Positions 51,528 through 61,881 of a DNA stretch of 62,907 nucleotides are shown here, piece after piece. Position numbers and translations under genes: made by a program. Source of the DNA: Lachnospiraceae bacterium (GTDB lineage: Bacteria; Bacillota; Clostridia; Lachnospirales; Lachnospiraceae); contig CAAFWV010000039.1 in assembly GCA_900766815.1 (NCBI GenBank), forward strand, positions 1 through 62,907, read 5' to 3'. The notes beneath the pieces were generated by a model, which worked only from the letters and a program-made list of their open reading frames with translations, ran no database searches and was not told the DNA's origin. Position 1 is the stretch's first letter. The number at the start of each line of letters is the position of its first letter.

Positions 51528-53531
51528 ATGGGAGATAACACAGAGAATTACGGTGGAGGTAATTACCCCGGAGGAAACGGCTCGGGTAATCAGAACAACC
51601 GTAATAATGCCCCGGGTGGTCCGAGCAGTGGCAAGCCACCCAGAAAGCAGAGTCTTCTTATGCTGCTCATTGCATGTCTTATGACATTGCTGTTTATGAG
51701 CTATTTCATGAAGGCGATTAACGGAGCCACAAGTAAGGAGATTTCTTACGATGAGTTCGTGACCATGGTTGAGACAGGCCAGGTTAAGAGCGTATATATT
51801 GATCAGGATAAAATCACGATAACTCCGAATATCGGCGAGTCGGAGAAGGGAGATGGCAATTCGCTGTTGTTTGGTCCACAGCCGCAGATTACCTATTATA
51901 CAGGTAAGGCCGAGGGCGGAGACCAGCTGACTGAGAGATTGCTTAGAGCGGGAGTTGAGATTAATAATGAGATTCCCGATAATTCGAGCTGGCTTCTATC
52001 TATGCTGCTTACCTATATTCTGCCGATTCTTCTGCTATGGGGACTTATGAGTCTGCTGTATCGCAAGATGAACGGAAGTGGCGGCATCATGGGCGTGGGC
52101 AAGAGCAATGCCAAGGTCTATGTGGAGAAGGAGACCGGAGTTACCTTTGCTGATGTAGCAGGTGAGGATGAGGCTAAGGAATCGCTGGTGGAGGTTGTGG
52201 ACTTCCTTCACGACCCCACAAAGTATACCAAGATTGGTGCCAAGCTGCCTAAGGGTGCCCTGCTTGTGGGACCTCCCGGAACAGGTAAGACCCTGCTTGC
52301 CAAGGCGGTTGCGGGCGAGGCCAAGGTACCGTTTTTCTCACTTACAGGTTCAGACTTTATTGAGATGTATGTAGGTGTCGGAGCTTCCAGAGTAAGAGAC
52401 CTCTTTAAGGAAGCCAATAAGATGGCACCCTGTATCATCTTTATTGACGAGATAGATGCAATCGGCAGAAGCCGTGACAGTAGATACGGCGGAGGCAATG
52501 AGGAGCGTGAGCAGACGCTTAACCAGCTTCTCTCAGAGATGGACGGCTTCGATACCACCAAGGGAATATTGGTGCTTGGTGCCACCAACAGACCTGAGAT
52601 ATTGGATAAAGCACTTCTTCGTCCCGGTCGATTCGACAGAAGAATCATTGTTGAGAAGCCTGATCTTAAGGGACGTGTGGAGATTCTCAAGGTTCATGCC
52701 AAGGATGTTAAGATGGATGAGACCGTTGACTTCGATGAGATTGCACTTGCAACCTCAGGAGCAGTGGGTTCAGATCTTGCCAACATGATTAACGAGGCTG
52801 CCATCAATGCAGTTAAGGATAAGAGAGAATTCGTATCGCAGAAGGATCTCTTCCAGGCAGTTGAGCAGGTGCTTGTCGGAAAAGAGAAGAAGGATAGAAT
52901 TATGTCAACCGAAGAGAGGAAGATTGTATCCTACCATGAGGTTGGACATGCACTTATCTCTGCCCTTCAGAAGAATTCCGAGCCTGTGCAGAAGATTACC
53001 ATCGTTCCAAGAACTATGGGAGCTCTGGGCTATGTTATGCAGGTGCCTGAGGAAGAGAAATATCTTAATACCGAGGCGGAGCTTCGTTCCATGCTTGTAG
53101 GATATCTGGGAGGAAGAGCTGCAGAGGAGATTGTATTCGATACTGTAACTACAGGCGCATCCAATGATATAGAGAAGGCAACGGATATTGCCAAGGCTAT
53201 GGTAACCCAGTATGGTATGAGCAAGAAGTTCGGTCTCATCGGTCTGGCTACGGTTGAGAGCAAATATCTGTCGGGAGAGGCTACACTTAACTGCGCAGAT
53301 TCGACAGCAGCAGAGGTTGATAAGGAAGTCATGAAGATTCTTGGCGAGAGCTATGAAGAGGCTAAGAAGATGCTTACCGAGAATAGAGAGGTGCTTGATA
53401 AGATAGCAGAATATCTTATTGAGAAGGAAACCATTACCGGTAAGGAATTCATGAAGATATTCAGGGAGCTTAAGGGCTTACCTGAGCCTGATGAGAATGC
53501 ACAGAAGGAAGCACGTATCAGAATGAAATAA
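51528..53531 (+). CDS. ftsH: ATP-dependent zinc metalloprotease FtsH
   Basis: A 667-aa membrane AAA+ protease that degrades membrane and short-lived cytoplasmic proteins. A Gly/Asn-rich N-terminal stretch precedes two membrane segments (about 42-62 and 155-178), the AAA domain with GPPGTGKT and FIDEIDAIGR, and the protease domain with zinc motif HEVGH. ATG 51528 is chosen because MGDNTENYGGGN matches the N-termini of related proteins; ATG 51468 and 51498 are alternatives. It has its own promoter and terminator. Confidence 0.95.
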   Translation: MGDNTENYGGGNYPGGNGSGNQNNRNNAPGGPSSGKPPRKQSLLMLLIACLMTLLFMSYFMKAINGATSKEISYDEFVTMVETGQVKSVYIDQDKITITPNIGESEKGDGNSLLFGPQPQITYYTGKAEGGDQLTERLLRAGVEINNEIPDNSSWLLSMLLTYILPILLLWGLMSLLYRKMNGSGGIMGVGKSNAKVYVEKETGVTFADVAGEDEAKESLVEVVDFLHDPTKYTKIGAKLPKGALLVGPPGTGKTLLAKAVAGEAKVPFFSLTGSDFIEMYVGVGASRVRDLFKEANKMAPCIIFIDEIDAIGRSRDSRYGGGNEEREQTLNQLLSEMDGFDTTKGILVLGATNRPEILDKALLRPGRFDRRIIVEKPDLKGRVEILKVHAKDVKMDETVDFDEIALATSGAVGSDLANMINEAAINAVKDKREFVSQKDLFQAVEQVLVGKEKKDRIMSTEERKIVSYHEVGHALISALQKNSEPVQKITIVPRTMGALGYVMQVPEEEKYLNTEAELRSMLVGYLGGRAAEEIVFDTVTTGASNDIEKATDIAKAMVTQYGMSKKFGLIGLATVESKYLSGEATLNCADSTAAEVDKEVMKILGESYEEAKKMLTENREVLDKIAEYLIEKETITGKEFMKIFRELKGLPEPDENAQKEARIRMK

Positions 53532-53538
53532 GTGAATG

Positions 53539-53570
53539 GGCGGTCGGTGAATAGCCGGCCGCCTTATTTT
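53539..53570 (+). terminator. Terminator after ftsH
   Basis: GGCGGTCGGT pairs with GCCGGCCGCC with one mismatch and G-T pairs, followed by TTATTTTAT. Confidence 0.8.
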
Positions 53571-53634
53571 ATCAGTCGCAAGCGATTTTTCCATAATAGA
53601 ATTCAAATTAAGCCTAAATTAATACTTCTGCTTA

Positions 53635-53663
53635 AAGACAATCCATTACAGATGTGTTAGAAT
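53635..53663 (+). promoter_or_regulatory. Possible promoter for the XpaC/TelA pair
   Basis: AAGACA and TAGAAT with 17 bp spacing, about 43 bases before ATG 53706. The -35 box is weak. Confidence 0.4.
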
Positions 53664-53705
53664 AACTATGTGTGCATAATAATATGCGGATAGGAAGTAT
53701 TATAA

Positions 53706-55082
53706 ATGTCGGATATTGATAAGGATACAAATAATAGTACGAATAATAACACATATTCAGATATTGGTGAGGAGATTAAGGACCAGGTTAATCAGGCGGT
53801 TGCCTCAGGGGACTTTTCGAACTTAAGCAGCGTCATATCACAGACTGTTGCAGGGGTGCTGGGAGAGGTCGGCAATGGGATTAATCAGGCTTCAAGTATA
53901 ATAAGGACTTCTGTATCGACAAGTACTTTAGATGCTATGAATCAGGCGCGTGAGCAGGCCAGACTCTATCATGAGCAGCAGGAGGCCAGGCTCAGGGCTA
54001 ACAAGGAGAAGCGTTCACAGTATGTGGTTAAGCCGGGGCAGTCTACAAGGACGGTTACACAGTATAAGCCTGCAGGCTCAGGCTTCTCGCTCAGTCGTGT
54101 GAAGTTCCTTAATAAGGGAGCGGTATCGGGACCTATTTCCGTTATCATGGGAGCGAGCGGAATGATTGTGTTCAGCACGCTTTTCATCGGAGGTCTTGGT
54201 GCTTTCTTTGACGGAGGCTTCACTGTTGCGGATGTTGTGCTTGTAAGCATTCTGTTTGGAGGCTTTCTTCTGGCCTCTATCGGAACCTTCATTAGCGGAA
54301 TTAATAAGAACCGTCTGCTTGGCAAGGCCAAGAAGATAAGGAAGCTCTGTTGTGAGAAGCTCTATTGTACAGTGGACGATATTGCATCAGCTACAGGCAC
54401 TGACAGATCAAAGACAGTTAAGGATATTAAGAAGATATTGTCTAAAGGATTCTTCCCCGAAGGATATCTGGATGATGATAATACCACCTTCATGGCATCG
54501 GATGCGGTATATAAGCAGTATCAGGATGCTGAGAAGAGCAGAATGATAAGGGAAGCAGAGGAAGCTAAGAAGCTGCTTGATAACCAGAATGTCAATCCGG
54601 ATAAGACTGTGACGCTTACACCCGAGCAGCAGGCTGAGCTTGCGGCCATGATTGAAGAGGGCAATAAGTCCTGCAGGAGACTGCACGAGCTCAATGACAG
54701 CATACCGGGTGAGGCCATTACCGAGAAATTAAATACAACCGAGAAGCTTCTGACTGATATATTCACCAGAGTGAAGGAGCATCCGGAGCAGATGAAGAAC
54801 TGCCATAAGCTTATGGATTATCATCTGCCTACAATGCTGAAGCTTGTTGAAGCATATGCAGAATATGATAAAGTCTCAGTTCCCGGTGAGGATATAATTA
54901 AAGCCAAGGGAGAGATCGAGAAGACAATAGATGTAATCAATCAGGCCTTTACCGAGCTGCTTAACAGACTGTTTAGGGATTCAGTCTGGGACGTTACGGC
55001 TGATGCCAAGGTACTTAAGTCCATGCTTAGCCAGGATGGTCTGACCGGTGATATAGGATTAAAGAATGTGGAGGAGGTTTAA
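53706..55082 (+). CDS. XpaC-family protein (5-bromo-4-chloroindolyl phosphate hydrolysis family)
   Basis: A 458-aa protein with an N-terminal helical, polar region, two membrane segments (about 140-165 and 175-198), a winged-helix-like region (CTVDDIASATGTDRSKTVKD) and a C-terminal helical XpaC domain (about 280-440). It is encoded next to TelA in many Firmicutes, as here; the biochemical activity is unknown and the family name comes from an indirect phenotype. It is 3 bp from telA. Confidence 0.85.
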   Translation: MSDIDKDTNNSTNNNTYSDIGEEIKDQVNQAVASGDFSNLSSVISQTVAGVLGEVGNGINQASSIIRTSVSTSTLDAMNQAREQARLYHEQQEARLRANKEKRSQYVVKPGQSTRTVTQYKPAGSGFSLSRVKFLNKGAVSGPISVIMGASGMIVFSTLFIGGLGAFFDGGFTVADVVLVSILFGGFLLASIGTFISGINKNRLLGKAKKIRKLCCEKLYCTVDDIASATGTDRSKTVKDIKKILSKGFFPEGYLDDDNTTFMASDAVYKQYQDAEKSRMIREAEEAKKLLDNQNVNPDKTVTLTPEQQAELAAMIEEGNKSCRRLHELNDSIPGEAITEKLNTTEKLLTDIFTRVKEHPEQMKNCHKLMDYHLPTMLKLVEAYAEYDKVSVPGEDIIKAKGEIEKTIDVINQAFTELLNRLFRDSVWDVTADAKVLKSMLSQDGLTGDIGLKNVEEV

Positions 55083-55085
55083 GAG

Positions 55086-56162
55086 ATGGCCGAGGAATTA
55101 TTGACCAAAGAGCTCACAGAATTAAGTGAGGAAGAGAAGGAGACAGTCAACGAATATGTAAGCAATATCGATATCAATGACAGTCAGATGGTGCTTCAGT
55201 ACGGAGCGGGGGTTCAGAAGGAGATTGCCAATTTCTCAGAGGCAGCACTTGGAAGTGTTAAGAATAAGGATTTAGGTGAAATCGGTGAGCTTCTGACCGG
55301 AGTTGTAACTGAGCTTAAGGATTTCGATGCTACAGAAGAGAAGGGCGGTTTTCTTGGAATATTCAAGAAGGCCGGCAACAGAATGACAGCCATTAAGGCT
55401 AAGTATGACAAGGCTGAGAAGAATATCAACAACATCGTTAAGGTCATGGAAGGCCATCAGGTTACTCTGATGAAGGATATAGCCATGTTAGACCAGATGT
55501 ATGAGACAAACCTTAAGTATTTCAAGGAATTGTCATTATATATCGTTGCAGGTAAGGAGAAGCTTAAGGAAGCCAGAGAGGTTGAGCTTCCCAAGCTCTT
55601 AGCCAAGGCTGAAGAGACAGGTCTTCCTGAGGATGCACAGGCAGCTAAGGACTATGCTTCAATGGTAGACAGATTTGAGAAGAAGGTATATGATTTGGAG
55701 CTTACCCGTAATATCTCAATGCAGATGGCTCCTCAGATCAGACTGATCCAGTCTAATGACACAGTCATGACTGAGAAGATACAGTCTACACTTCTTAATA
55801 CCATTCCGCTCTGGAAGAGCCAGATGGTTATCGCCATCGGTCTTGATCACTCTCAGGATGCTGCAAGAGCACAGAGAGAGGTTACTGATGCAACCAATGA
55901 ACTGCTTAAGAAGAATGCGGAGGCACTTAAGATGGCTTCTATTGAGACAGCTAAGGAGAGCGAGAGAGGTATTGTTGATATCGAGACTCTGACACAGACC
56001 AACCAGACTCTTATCGATACCTTCGATGAGGTAATGAAGATTCAGGCTGAGGGACGTACCAAGCGTGCCGAGGCTGAGGTTGAACTTCAGAGAATCGAGA
56101 ATGAGATGAAGGCCAAGCTTATCGAGGTCAGCTCTCAGTCTAAGGCTCAGCCTACTGCATAA
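55086..56162 (+). CDS. telA: Toxic anion resistance protein TelA
   Basis: A 358-aa, mostly helical cytoplasmic protein of the TelA family, associated with tellurite and other toxic-anion resistance and with envelope stress. It shows the core GFLGIFKKAGNRMTAIKAKYDKAEKNI, YETNLKYFKELSLYIVAGKEKL and IPLWKSQMVIAIGL. The mechanism is unknown. It is cotranscribed with the XpaC-like gene and followed by a terminator. Confidence 0.92.
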   Translation: MAEELLTKELTELSEEEKETVNEYVSNIDINDSQMVLQYGAGVQKEIANFSEAALGSVKNKDLGEIGELLTGVVTELKDFDATEEKGGFLGIFKKAGNRMTAIKAKYDKAEKNINNIVKVMEGHQVTLMKDIAMLDQMYETNLKYFKELSLYIVAGKEKLKEAREVELPKLLAKAEETGLPEDAQAAKDYASMVDRFEKKVYDLELTRNISMQMAPQIRLIQSNDTVMTEKIQSTLLNTIPLWKSQMVIAIGLDHSQDAARAQREVTDATNELLKKNAEALKMASIETAKESERGIVDIETLTQTNQTLIDTFDEVMKIQAEGRTKRAEAEVELQRIENEMKAKLIEVSSQSKAQPTA

Positions 56163-56189
56163 TATCAATTAAAATGTGTTTTTTATGGG

Positions 56190-56221
56190 GGTTGTGGACT
56201 GTTTACGGTCCGCAACCTTTT
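56190..56221 (+). terminator. Terminator after telA
   Basis: GGTTGTGGAC pairs with GTCCGCAACC (one G-T pair), followed by TTTT. Confidence 0.88.
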
Positions 56222-56287
56222 GATGTAAAAATAAGCAAATTCGTGCACAACTACAAAGAAATAACATAGATTAAGGAAGTAACAGCG

Positions 56288-57625
56288 TTGAACCTTGCAA
56301 GTCTTGGGTTTATATTTCATTTTCTGCCCATATTCCTAATTGCATATTTTGTAACCCCTGTCAGATTCAGAAAATATACACTTCTTGCAGGGAGTCTTGT
56401 ATTCTATGCAATGTCGGGGCTGGTTAACATAACAATTCTTGCAGGACTGACGCTTATTAATTATCTCTGTCTCTACGGTATACAGAAGTTTACGAGCGGC
56501 AGACGCCTGCTGCTTGCCCTGGGCGTCACAATTGATGTCGCAACACTCGTTCTCTTCAAATACTTCAATACGGGAATCGCAATTCCGCTGGGCTTAAGCT
56601 TCTTTAACTTTGCGATGTTGTCGTCACTAATTGATTCCTACAATGGGAAAATCGCGGGAACTAAGTTTACCGATTATCTGACCTATGTGACGATGTTTCC
56701 CCAATTAATCTCAGGTCCCATTACCAGATTTACCGAGATTGGGAGCAGATTCAAAAGGCCAATAGTCGTTAAGCCTAGATTCCTTGAGCAGGGTATTACC
56801 CTGTTTGCCTTAGGGTTGTCCTATAAGGTATTGCTTGCGGATAAATTCATGGCACTCTGGAATAACATATACAGAGTCGGTCCTCAGGGAATGGATGTGG
56901 CGACTGCCTGGCTTGGAGCCCTTGGATTCTCTCTTGAGATATATTTTGATTTTGCAGGTTATTCCATGATGGCTATCGGTCTTGGAAGAATACTGGGCTT
57001 CAGACTGCCTGATAACTTCGATGACCCGTACAGTACGAAGACCATGACGGGCTTCTGGCGCAAATGGCACATGACCCTTGGCAGGTGGTTCAGGGATTAT
57101 GTATATATCCCACTTGGCGGAAACAGAAAGGGAACGGCAAGAACAATATTTAATCTCTTTGCAGTGTGGATGCTTACGGCCATATGGCATGGTCCGACAC
57201 TCAATTTCCTCGTATGGGGACTCTTCCTGTTTCTGTTTATCTTCCTTGAGAAGTATGTATACGGAAGCTTTCTTGAGAAGAGTAAGGTACTGGGACATAT
57301 CTATATGATGATACTGATTCCCATATCCTGGACAATATTTAAGATTACTGATGTAAAGCTGTTATTTGAATATATATGCAGAATGTTTGGAATCAAGCTT
57401 GAGGGAATGGCAGTAAGCGGATTTAACAAGTTCGTATCGCTTATCTTAGAGTATTGGTGGCTGATAATAATCGGACTTATTTTTGCAAGTCCACTGCCCA
57501 ATTACCTGCTTAAGAGGTTCTTCGATAATCCGGTATTAAAGCTTGTGATTCTTGCACTGTTCTGGTTCAGCATCTATGAGCTTATAACAGTGGGAAGCAA
57601 TCCCTTCCTATATTTTGCATTTTAG
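56288..57625 (+). CDS. MBOAT-family O-acyltransferase
   Basis: A 445-aa membrane O-acyltransferase of the DltB/AlgI type, with about 10 hydrophobic segments. It has the family motifs GFWRKWHMTLGRWFRDY and the catalytic His in AIWHGPTLNF. Such proteins acylate envelope polymers. The start is TTG 56288 after AAGGAAG. Its neighbour is an SGNH hydrolase-fold protein, the usual partner of MBOAT in polymer O-acetylation. Confidence 0.92.
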   Translation: MNLASLGFIFHFLPIFLIAYFVTPVRFRKYTLLAGSLVFYAMSGLVNITILAGLTLINYLCLYGIQKFTSGRRLLLALGVTIDVATLVLFKYFNTGIAIPLGLSFFNFAMLSSLIDSYNGKIAGTKFTDYLTYVTMFPQLISGPITRFTEIGSRFKRPIVVKPRFLEQGITLFALGLSYKVLLADKFMALWNNIYRVGPQGMDVATAWLGALGFSLEIYFDFAGYSMMAIGLGRILGFRLPDNFDDPYSTKTMTGFWRKWHMTLGRWFRDYVYIPLGGNRKGTARTIFNLFAVWMLTAIWHGPTLNFLVWGLFLFLFIFLEKYVYGSFLEKSKVLGHIYMMILIPISWTIFKITDVKLLFEYICRMFGIKLEGMAVSGFNKFVSLILEYWWLIIIGLIFASPLPNYLLKRFFDNPVLKLVILALFWFSIYELITVGSNPFLYFAF

Positions 57626-57641
57626 ATAAAGTGTGTAGTTA

Positions 57642-58868
57642 ATGAAGAAGAAATCAAATGGATGTCCTTTATTCATAATGATTATCTTATCGGTTGTAGC
57701 AGTTATGACCATAGGACTGTCTCTGTGTGTATGGGGAGATTATACCCTTAAGGCAGAGTGGGACAGACCGGTATTCGCTTCAGTTATACTGGGAGAAAAG
57801 AAGGACAGTGAACTGAAGCAGGTCGTGCAGACGCCTATAGATGACAGTGCAGCACTCGATGTGATGTCTGATGATGGGAGTGCAGATACTGTCGGTGTAG
57901 CCGCAGACGGCAATGATAACGAAAACGTAGGTATAGACAACGGGGTATCCGGTGGAAGCGGCGATAACGGAGGTTTGACCGGAGGCGAGGATAACGAGGA
58001 CGTTGAAGACTTCGGTGATGACCCGGACCATATGGCTAACATAACAAATGGAGATACAACCGGTGCTTCAGACGACACTATAGAAGTCGATAACGCGGAC
58101 CGGGCGGGCTTTAATGACGACCCTATGGCGGGACTTAGCCGCAAGGATGATATTGAAGCTGTCACCGGAAAGCCCTATGTGGAGATAACCAAGGTAGGTG
58201 CGGTAGAATTTGTGCCCTGGAATGACAATCCCGCAAGGTCTCCCTATTACAAGAATCCCGGAGTCAGACCACTAAGCAGCGAATATGAATACAAGGATGT
58301 GGATGCAGATTATTTCGCGACTTCATTGTTCATAGGTGATTCGCGTATAGAAGGTCTTAATGATTACAGTGGCTGGGACAAGGCCTATTTTGCATATAAG
58401 ACGGGCTTAACCGTCTTCAATATGATGAGCGAGACCTTAAATACCAACGACGGCAGGTGCACTCTTCCAGAGGTGCTTGAGAATTACACCTTTGAGAATA
58501 TCTATATCATGATTGGTATCAATGAGCTTGGCAGCGGAACAGTGAGCGATTTTGCTGACAAATACAAGGAAAACCTGGAGACTATCAAAAGCCTTCAGCC
58601 GGATGCCAGAATAATTATTCTTGGTATAATGTATGTAACCAAGGAATACTCGGATTCTTCCGATGTATACAACAATGACAATATCAATGCAAAAAACGCG
58701 GCAATTGCATCATTCGCCAACGGAAGTGACATCTTCTATCTGGATATGAATCCGGCGGTTGTCGATGAGAATATGGCGCTGAGAGAGGATATCAGTTTTG
58801 ATGGTGTGCACCTGATTGCGAAGTATTATTATTTGTGGACCGATTTCATGTGCAGTCATGGCTATTAG
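57642..58868 (+). CDS. Membrane-anchored SGNH/GDSL-type hydrolase
   Basis: A 408-aa protein with an N-terminal signal anchor (about 10-30), a low-complexity Asp/Gly-rich linker (about 65-165) and an SGNH domain (about 210-405). The catalytic Ser is in FIGDSRIEG, Asn is in MIGINELG, and Asp-His in SFDGVHL. In MBOAT systems the partner moves or removes acyl groups on a cell-envelope polymer (inference from context). It starts 17 bp after the MBOAT gene. Confidence 0.88.
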   Translation: MKKKSNGCPLFIMIILSVVAVMTIGLSLCVWGDYTLKAEWDRPVFASVILGEKKDSELKQVVQTPIDDSAALDVMSDDGSADTVGVAADGNDNENVGIDNGVSGGSGDNGGLTGGEDNEDVEDFGDDPDHMANITNGDTTGASDDTIEVDNADRAGFNDDPMAGLSRKDDIEAVTGKPYVEITKVGAVEFVPWNDNPARSPYYKNPGVRPLSSEYEYKDVDADYFATSLFIGDSRIEGLNDYSGWDKAYFAYKTGLTVFNMMSETLNTNDGRCTLPEVLENYTFENIYIMIGINELGSGTVSDFADKYKENLETIKSLQPDARIIILGIMYVTKEYSDSSDVYNNDNINAKNAAIASFANGSDIFYLDMNPAVVDENMALREDISFDGVHLIAKYYYLWTDFMCSHGY

Positions 58869-58876
58869 GAGGAGAG

Positions 58877-60067
58877 ATGTTAGAGGGTAAATCTGTTCTT
58901 ATCTGGGGATACGGAAGAGAGGGTAAGAGTGCTGAAGGCTGTCTTAAGCGTGTGGGCGGTCCCAAATCCATAGAGATATTTGAAGGAAAGCCGGATGAGC
59001 TTGAGTATGGGCAATATGATGTGATAATCAAAAGCCCCGGTATAAGATTAGATAGGGCTTATCCCAATGTTACCTCGGGAACACAGCTTTTCCTTGAAAA
59101 GTACCGTGATCAGGTAATAGGAATCACGGGAACCAAGGGAAAGAGCACCACAAGCTCGCTTTTGTATACTGTACTCAGTAAGTGCACTGACAGACCTATA
59201 CTTCTGCTTGGCAATATAGGAAATCCCGCTATGGATTATTATGATGCCATGACAAAGGATACAATCGTGGTGTACGAGATGAGCTGTCATCAGCTTAAGG
59301 ACTTAACAGTAGCCCCAAGGATTGCGGTTTTCCTGAATCTGTATGAGGAGCATCTGGATTACTATGATACAATAGAGAACTATTTCAGGGCGAAGAGTCA
59401 TATTATTGCCAACCAGAAGGAGGGTGATGTCTGCTTTGTCGGCAATAATGTGCCATACATCGAGACTGCATCCAAGGTTAACATAATATCACCTGAACAT
59501 ACAGGCAGCTACAGGCTGTCCATAGAAGGAATTCATAATCAGTTCAATGCGGAATTTGTATACAGAATTGCCTCAGAATGCTTCAATATTGAGGATGATA
59601 AGATAAGGGAGGCAATGCAGGAGTTCACAGGACTTAAGCACAGACTGGAGCTCGTGGATGAGATAGGAAAGGTCAGGTTCTTTGATGATTCCATATCCAC
59701 CATTCCGGAGGCGGCAATAAGTGCTATGGGAAGCCTGCCTGATTCAAAGACTTTGCTTATCGGCGGCATGGACAGGGGAATTGATTATGGTAAGCTTATA
59801 GATTTTATCAGGAATCATAATGAATATAATTATGTCTGTATGTATGCTTCCGGCAGGAGAATCTATGACAGCGAAGGTATCGCGGACTTAAGTAATGTCT
59901 ACTACGAGGAAGAATTGGCAGGTGCAGTGAACAAGGCATATGAGATAACGGATTCGGGGGCAGTCATTCTGTCTCCTGCAGCAGCAAGCTACGGATACTT
60001 TAAGAATTTTGAGGAGCGAGGGGATAAGTTTGCTTCGATTGTCAGGGAAATAAAGAATGGAAACTAA
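58877..60067 (+). CDS. murD: Mur-ligase family protein, MurD-like
   Basis: A 396-aa ligase with the order of MurD: N-terminal nucleotide-binding region (WGYGREGKS), ATP-binding loop GITGTKGKST (about 95-104), the catalytic region with NLYEEHLDYYDTIENYF, and a C-terminal Rossmann-like domain ending in LSPAAASYGYFKNFEERGD, a MurD signature. MurD adds D-glutamate to UDP-MurNAc-L-Ala; the slightly short length and the location next to envelope genes rather than the mur cluster leave room for a different role. GGAGGAG precedes ATG 58877. Confidence 0.8.
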   Translation: MLEGKSVLIWGYGREGKSAEGCLKRVGGPKSIEIFEGKPDELEYGQYDVIIKSPGIRLDRAYPNVTSGTQLFLEKYRDQVIGITGTKGKSTTSSLLYTVLSKCTDRPILLLGNIGNPAMDYYDAMTKDTIVVYEMSCHQLKDLTVAPRIAVFLNLYEEHLDYYDTIENYFRAKSHIIANQKEGDVCFVGNNVPYIETASKVNIISPEHTGSYRLSIEGIHNQFNAEFVYRIASECFNIEDDKIREAMQEFTGLKHRLELVDEIGKVRFFDDSISTIPEAAISAMGSLPDSKTLLIGGMDRGIDYGKLIDFIRNHNEYNYVCMYASGRRIYDSEGIADLSNVYYEEELAGAVNKAYEITDSGAVILSPAAASYGYFKNFEERGDKFASIVREIKNGN

Positions 60068-61850
60068 CAGCTTTAAGGGATTTGTAACAAGACACTGGTA
60101 CAAGTTAATAGTGGCAGCGGCAATACTGATGGAGCTTGTGGTATTCCTGTTCTACGGTGAGGAATCATATATCCAGATACATGATAATCTGGATCTGTTT
60201 ATTCCGCACTTCAGGATGATGGAACTTAATGACGCCTGGTTTAAGCACGGTGTAACTCTGCCCATGCTGCACGGCATAAACAGGGATTTGCTCGGCTCAG
60301 AGTTTCTCCTATACAATGTTCTCTATGAGATATTTGAACCCTTCACGGCATATATCACAGGCTATTTTTTAAAGCTTATTATAGGTACGGGCTCCTTCAT
60401 ACTTTTGTTTAGGGATGTATACCGGGAAGAATATAAGGACAACAGAATGGCACCTCCTATCATATGGCTTGTCGGTTTTTCCTACAGCCTCATTCCGGTA
60501 TTCCCGACCTATGGGATAGCCTTTACATCTATTCCGTTAATAGTATTGCTGATAAGAAGGTTATACTTGGCAACAGATAAGAAGACGATAGCCCTGTTGC
60601 TTACAGGAATCTTCCTGTATCCCATACTCAGCTATTTCTCATACTTCGGCTTCTTCATACTGTGCCTGTATGCCCTCTTTATCCTCTTTATAATGATCAG
60701 AGACAGGAAACTTCACCTGCGTATGATTCTTGGCGCGGCGACCCTGTCTGTGGGATACATTGTCTTCGAATACAGGCTCTTTGCCTCAATGCTTTTAGAT
60801 GATACGGTTACCATCCGAAGTACCATGGAGCGAGCCGACCTATCCCTGTCTGAAGCTCTTCTGTCCGGACTTCGTGAGCTTACCGGCGCATCCTTTCATA
60901 ACCAGGACAGCCACGGTATTCTCATTATCTTTATTGCAGCTATCGGTCTTATTGTTATTAACGCTCATCATATTAAGAACAGAGAGGCTAAGCTTATATT
61001 AAAGGATCCGGTCAATCTCAACGCACTTCTAATCATATTTAACTGTCTTATCTTCGGGCTGTGCTCATATGTGCCGTTCAGAGGTTTGCTTGAATTCCTG
61101 CTGCCACCGCTTAAGGGCTTCGATTTCTCGCGCTTTGCCTTCTTGAACCCCTTTCTGTGGTATACACTAACGGCCCTGATCATACTAAGGCTTATCAAGG
61201 TACCGGCCACGGAGAAGACCATCATATCTACAGGACAAAAGATTGGCGCTACAGCCCTAAGCCTTGCCATACTTATGGTGGTAATGTTCTGGCCACAGGT
61301 ATACAACGACTTCTACTACACTGTATATAATCAGGCTTATATTGCCATTAAAGAGAAGGATACAAGCACGCTAAACTATAGGGAATTTTATTCAGAGCCC
61401 CTGTTTGACAGGCTTAAGCAGGATGTGGGCATCGGCGAGGATGACTGGTGCGTGGCATACGGCCTTCATCCGGGAGTGCTGATATATAACGGAATCCCCA
61501 CACTGGACGGGTACCTGGGCATGTACCCCCAGGAGTATAAGGACATCTGGTGCGAGATTGAGGAGCCGGCCTTTTCAGGCTCGCCCTCGCTTAAGGAATA
61601 CTACACGACCTGGGGTGCCAGGGTGTGCATCTACTCGGGAAGCGATGAGAACACCTACGCACCGCTTCGTAAGCTTGAACTGAACGACAAGAGCCTTAAG
61701 GTTAATTACGAACCGTTAAAAGCGCTCGGACTGAAATACATCATCTCGAGGGTGGAGTTTGATAATTCTTATGAATATCCGCTTTCACCGGTCGGAGAAT
61801 ATACAGATGAGTCATCGCCATATACGATATATGTGTATGAGGCGAAGTGA
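60057..61850 (+). CDS. DUF6044 family membrane protein (YkoS-like)
   Basis: A 597-aa protein with about 10-11 hydrophobic segments in residues 10-450, followed by a soluble extracellular part (about 450-597). The start (YIQIHDNLDLFIPHFRMM) matches the DUF6044/YkoS group of GT-C-like membrane proteins, whose loops carry Asp residues. Glycosyl transfer in the envelope is possible but not shown. The gene overlaps murD by 11 bp. Confidence 0.8.
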   Translation: METNSFKGFVTRHWYKLIVAAAILMELVVFLFYGEESYIQIHDNLDLFIPHFRMMELNDAWFKHGVTLPMLHGINRDLLGSEFLLYNVLYEIFEPFTAYITGYFLKLIIGTGSFILLFRDVYREEYKDNRMAPPIIWLVGFSYSLIPVFPTYGIAFTSIPLIVLLIRRLYLATDKKTIALLLTGIFLYPILSYFSYFGFFILCLYALFILFIMIRDRKLHLRMILGAATLSVGYIVFEYRLFASMLLDDTVTIRSTMERADLSLSEALLSGLRELTGASFHNQDSHGILIIFIAAIGLIVINAHHIKNREAKLILKDPVNLNALLIIFNCLIFGLCSYVPFRGLLEFLLPPLKGFDFSRFAFLNPFLWYTLTALIILRLIKVPATEKTIISTGQKIGATALSLAILMVVMFWPQVYNDFYYTVYNQAYIAIKEKDTSTLNYREFYSEPLFDRLKQDVGIGEDDWCVAYGLHPGVLIYNGIPTLDGYLGMYPQEYKDIWCEIEEPAFSGSPSLKEYYTTWGARVCIYSGSDENTYAPLRKLELNDKSLKVNYEPLKALGLKYIISRVEFDNSYEYPLSPVGEYTDESSPYTIYVYEAK

Positions 61851-61881
61851 TTAGGCTAAGTAGTATAAATCAGGAGGAAAT